Assembly: GCA_963702685.1 (NCBI GenBank)
Contig: CAVPDQ010000008.1
Location: forward strand, 1-64,000
DNA: 64,000 nt
From: AP-15 sp963702685
GTDB taxonomy: Bacteria; Pseudomonadota; Alphaproteobacteria; ATCC43930; CGMCC-115725
Reading direction: 5' to 3'
How positions within the stretch are numbered: position 1 is the stretch's first letter; each line of letters opens with the position of its first letter. The translations under genes and the position numbers were made by a program. The notes below the pieces were generated by a model. The model saw nothing but the letters and a program-made list of their open reading frames with translations, searched no databases and was not told the DNA's origin. Shown here piece after piece: positions 61,156-64,000 of the stretch.

Positions 61156-62340
61156 ATGAAACCCGCCACCTCGCTCTATCTCGACATACTCCGCTTCGCC
61201 GCCGCGTTGGCGGTCTTTTTCGCGCATTATTCGTCGGCACGGCTGTCCGGCGGGCTGTTTTGGCAGATCCAGGATTACGGCCACCTGGCGGTCATGGCCT
61301 TTTTTGTGCTCTCCGGTTTGGTGATCGCATATTCGACGGATGCCAAAGACCGGACGTTGCACGCCTACTGCGTCAGCCGGCTGTCGCGGCTCTATTCGGT
61401 CGTGCTTCCGGCGATCCTGCTGACGGTCACGGTCGATGCGGTCGGCACGCGGGTGGCTCCCCAATTGTATACGGCGGATTGGGGATATGCCGCTTCCTAC
61501 CCGCTGCTGCGCGTGGCTTCCGCGCTGACCTTCACCAGCGATATCTGGTTTGCGGATTACCAGATCTTCTCGATGGGGCCTTTTTGGTCATTGCCCTACG
61601 AGGTATGGTATTATGTCCTGTTCGCCGCGATCTGTTTTCTGCCGGGCCGGGCGCGCTGGGTCGGCGCGGCGCTGGCGATGGCAGTGGCCGGACCGAAGAT
61701 CGCCCTTTTGCTGCCGATCTGGCTGCTCGGCGTCGGGACCTATTGGGGCATCCGCCGTTTTCGCGCGGGGCCGCGGCTTGGTTGGGTCATGCTGCTGGGC
61801 TCCGCCGCCGTCTTCGCGCTGTGTCAGGTTTTTGGCATCCGCGAGCACAGCCGGAATCTGGCTGAAGCGCTGGCATCGCAGCACGTTCTCGCCCTCTGCT
61901 GCGCACAGGGCTGGAGCCTTTACGACTATCTGGTCGGGCTGCTGGTGGCCGCGAGCATCGTCGGGTTCGACGCGGTCGGCGCACGCATGATGTGGCTGCT
62001 GCTGCCGATAAAGCCAGCGATCCGCTGGCTGGCCGGGCTGACCTTTTCGTTGTATCTGTTTCACATGCCGCTGTTGCAGTTCAACCGCGCAATCTCGCCG
62101 TGGCCGGCGGCCGACTGGCGCAACCGCGTCTATCTCGTCGTCGTCCCGCTCGCTGCGGTCGCGCTGCTCGGCAGCATCACCGAGCTGCGACGTGGTGCGC
62201 TGCGAGACTGGCTGGCACGGACTATCCCGGATGCTCGTCGGTGGCCGGTCATGGGCCACGCGGCGGCGCCGATTGCCGGCTTGCCGATGCAGATGCCGGC
62301 CGTGCCGGGGGGTGCTCGCGAGCGCCGCATGTCGGCGTAA
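61156..62340 (+). CDS. Acyltransferase 3 family membrane protein
   Basis: A 394-residue integral membrane protein with about ten helices. It starts YLDILRFAAALAVFFAHYSS, with the catalytic His-type motif (FAHYSSA) of the OafA/acyltransferase-3 family, followed by GHLAVMAFFVLSGLVIAYS and AYCVSRLSRLYSVVLPAILL. It would transfer acetyl or another acyl group to a surface sugar. It is not adjacent to other polysaccharide genes, but the Wzz fusion lies 4 kb away. Confidence 0.88.
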   Translation: MKPATSLYLDILRFAAALAVFFAHYSSARLSGGLFWQIQDYGHLAVMAFFVLSGLVIAYSTDAKDRTLHAYCVSRLSRLYSVVLPAILLTVTVDAVGTRVAPQLYTADWGYAASYPLLRVASALTFTSDIWFADYQIFSMGPFWSLPYEVWYYVLFAAICFLPGRARWVGAALAMAVAGPKIALLLPIWLLGVGTYWGIRRFRAGPRLGWVMLLGSAAVFALCQVFGIREHSRNLAEALASQHVLALCCAQGWSLYDYLVGLLVAASIVGFDAVGARMMWLLLPIKPAIRWLAGLTFSLYLFHMPLLQFNRAISPWPAADWRNRVYLVVVPLAAVALLGSITELRRGALRDWLARTIPDARRWPVMGHAAAPIAGLPMQMPAVPGGARERRMSA

Positions 62341-62598
62341 GGGGCGGGCGCCGATGGCGCCGGCCAGGTCTGAGCCTCTGCCGGAGCCGCGAATCTCCAT
62401 ACCGGATGAGCAGCCGGCTTCCTTCGGCGAAGCGACTGGTTGCCGCCCCGATCTTTGGGCGACCCACCCGCGCCGTTGCGGCCCGCAGCCATGCGGGGCG
62501 GGCAGGCCATGCCGCCGAATTCGGCTGCGTCGCGCTGCCGCGGGTCGTGCTAGGGTTTGCCGCTCGATGGGGATTCCACGATGAGGGATGGGGCAGCG

Positions 62599-64000
62599 AT
62601 GGCGTATGACCTGTTGATCAAGAACGGCCGGATCGTCGACGGCTCGGGCATGCCGTCGTTCCGCGGCGACATTGGCGTCAAGGATGGCAAGATCGCCGAG
62701 ATCGGCAAATTGAGCGGGCCCGGCCAAGCGCACGATCGATGCCGAGGGCCGCGCTGTGGCACCCGGCTTTATCGACAACCACTGCCATTACGACGCCCAG
62801 GTGACCTGGGATCCGCTCTGCTCGTTCTCCTGCGACCACGGCGCCACCAGCGTCATTTTCGGCAATTGCTCGCTCAGCTTGGCGCCGGTGCGCAAGGGCA
62901 AGGAGCGGCGGCTTTCCGAGTTCCTGTCCTATGTCGAAGCGATCCCGATGGAGGTGCTCGACACGCTCGAAATCACCTGGGAGACCGTCCCCGAATATCT
63001 CGACCAGATGGACCGGAACCTCGGCGTCAATGTCGGCAATCTGATCGGCCATACCGCGGTGCGCTATTACGTGATGGGCGACGAGTGCCAGAAGCGCGCC
63101 GCCACCGACGACGAGATATCGGAAATGCAGGGCCTCGTCCGCGACGGCATCAAAGCCGGCGCGTTGGGCCTTTCGGTGTCGCGCAACCAGGGCCATTTCG
63201 ACCCGCAGGGGGTGCACATTCCGGCGATCTGGGCCGATGAAAAGGAAATCTTCGCGCTCGGCGACGTGTTGCGCGAGCTCGGCACGGGCCTGATCCAGTC
63301 GGGCGGCGGCAATGCGGCCGAGATGAAGGACGGGCTGATGTCGCGGCTGAGCGAAGCGACCGGCCGCACCGTCGTCTACAACAATCTCGGCCAGTCGATG
63401 CGCCGCCCGGACCAGTGGAAAGCGCACATGGCCCAGGTCGATGCGACGACGGCCAAGGGTATCCGCGCCTTCCCGATGTGCACCCCCAACCGCATCACCG
63501 ACTATTTCACGATGCGCAACACCCAGCAGTTCCGCGGCCTGCCGGTGTGGCATCCGATCTCTCTCTCGACCCCCGAGGAGATGCTGAAGGCTTACGCCGA
63601 CCCGGAAACCCGCAAAAAGCTGCATGCCGAAGCGGTCGAGTTCAAAAGCGGGCCGGCAATCGGCCTGTGCTCGACCTGGTGGGATTACATGGTCTTGCAG
63701 ACCGCGGTCTTGCCGAAGAACAAGCAATACGAGGGGAAGACCCTCGGCCAGATCGCCGCGGCGCAGGGGAAGGGCATCATCGATGCGTTCCTGGACTTGG
63801 TCGTCGAAGAGAAGCTCGACACCGAGTGGCTGCACGGCGAGAACAACGTCGATGACGCGGCGGTCGCGAAAATCCTGACCTATCCCAACGCGATTATCGG
63901 CCTCTCCGATGGCGGCGCGCACGTCCAGTTCCAGAGCGGCTTTGGCTTCTCGACCCGGCTGTTGTCGGAATGGGTGCGCGACAAGCAGGTCATGACCCTG
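62599..64000 (+). CDS. N-acyl-D-amino-acid deacylase family amidohydrolase, 3' end cut by the window, frame broken once
   Basis: The protein starts AYDLLIKNGRIVDGSGMPSF, typical of D-aminoacylase/dihydroorotase-like amidohydrolase-3 enzymes. At about 62719-62723 one G must be removed to reach AKRTIDAEGRAVAPGFIDNH and the metal-binding NHCHYDAQ. The new frame then runs open to the window end with VGNLIGHTAVRYYVMGDE and IIGLSDGGAHVQF (about 465 residues seen). Family members hydrolyse N-acyl-D-amino acids or related amides. ATG 62581 is an alternative start. Confidence 0.82.

Overview
The window looks like chromosomal DNA of a GC-rich alphaproteobacterium, probably of the Rhodospirillales/Acetobacterales type. 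The reasons are strong GC bias at third codon positions, a CIRCE-controlled groES-groEL operon, an ETF-quinone oxidoreductase / TPR / ispE / tRNA-Gln block, CaiB-type CoA transferases, several amidohydrolases, and short inverted repeats of the kind scattered through alphaproteobacterial genomes. Genus cannot be fixed from the sequence alone.

Layout. 0-9 kb: a GMC flavoprotein with its subunit 3, a luciferase-like oxidoreductase, a family 9 glycosyltransferase, an atypical SDR, an MmgE/PrpD protein, an aldo/keto reductase and a protein tyrosine phosphatase. 9.5-12.2 kb: five small exported proteins in a row, several of low complexity. 12.2-24.3 kb: an accessory region that reads as less GC-rich. 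It carries two AraC regulators, the stump of a third, a K+-channel-like protein, an AI-2E-type permease, an HlyD/DUF2955-like efflux pair, two copies of a 127-bp repeat, DUF502, a DyP-type peroxidase flanked by two unfamiliar proteins, and a BASS transporter. 24.6-32.5 kb: a DUF2272 lipoprotein, a ROK/polyphosphate glucokinase, SDRs, an FMN reductase, a Tat-exported amidohydrolase, MntA/HepT, and a vapB with a collapsed vapC. 32.5-37 kb: ETF-QO, TPR protein, ispE, tRNA-Gln. 37-49 kb: amidohydrolase, three MFS transporters, groESL, an alpha/beta hydrolase, Ku, an acyl-CoA synthetase. 49-64 kb: a PEP-CTERM protein behind a sigma-54-like promoter, a luciferase-like monooxygenase and hydrolase pair, a CoA transferase, a Wzz/GumC-like protein fused to a degenerate tyrosine-recombinase-like domain, a coupled exported protein, a 5'-3' exonuclease, an SMP-30 lactonase, an acyltransferase, and a D-aminoacylase cut by the window edge.

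The most unusual items are three. First, the Wzz/recombinase-like fusion at 55.3-57.3 kb with its translationally coupled exported partner. Second, the DyP peroxidase cluster at 19.2-23.1 kb. Third, the duplicated 127-bp element, which sits upstream of two genes and shares a core with the 3' ends of the AraC genes.

A caution on sequence quality: five otherwise good genes (near 5.09, 16.8-16.9, 27.85-28.04, 47.40-47.45 and 62.72 kb) each become intact when one or two single bases are removed. All eight defects look like +1 insertions. Uncorrected sequencing error is therefore at least as likely as true gene decay.
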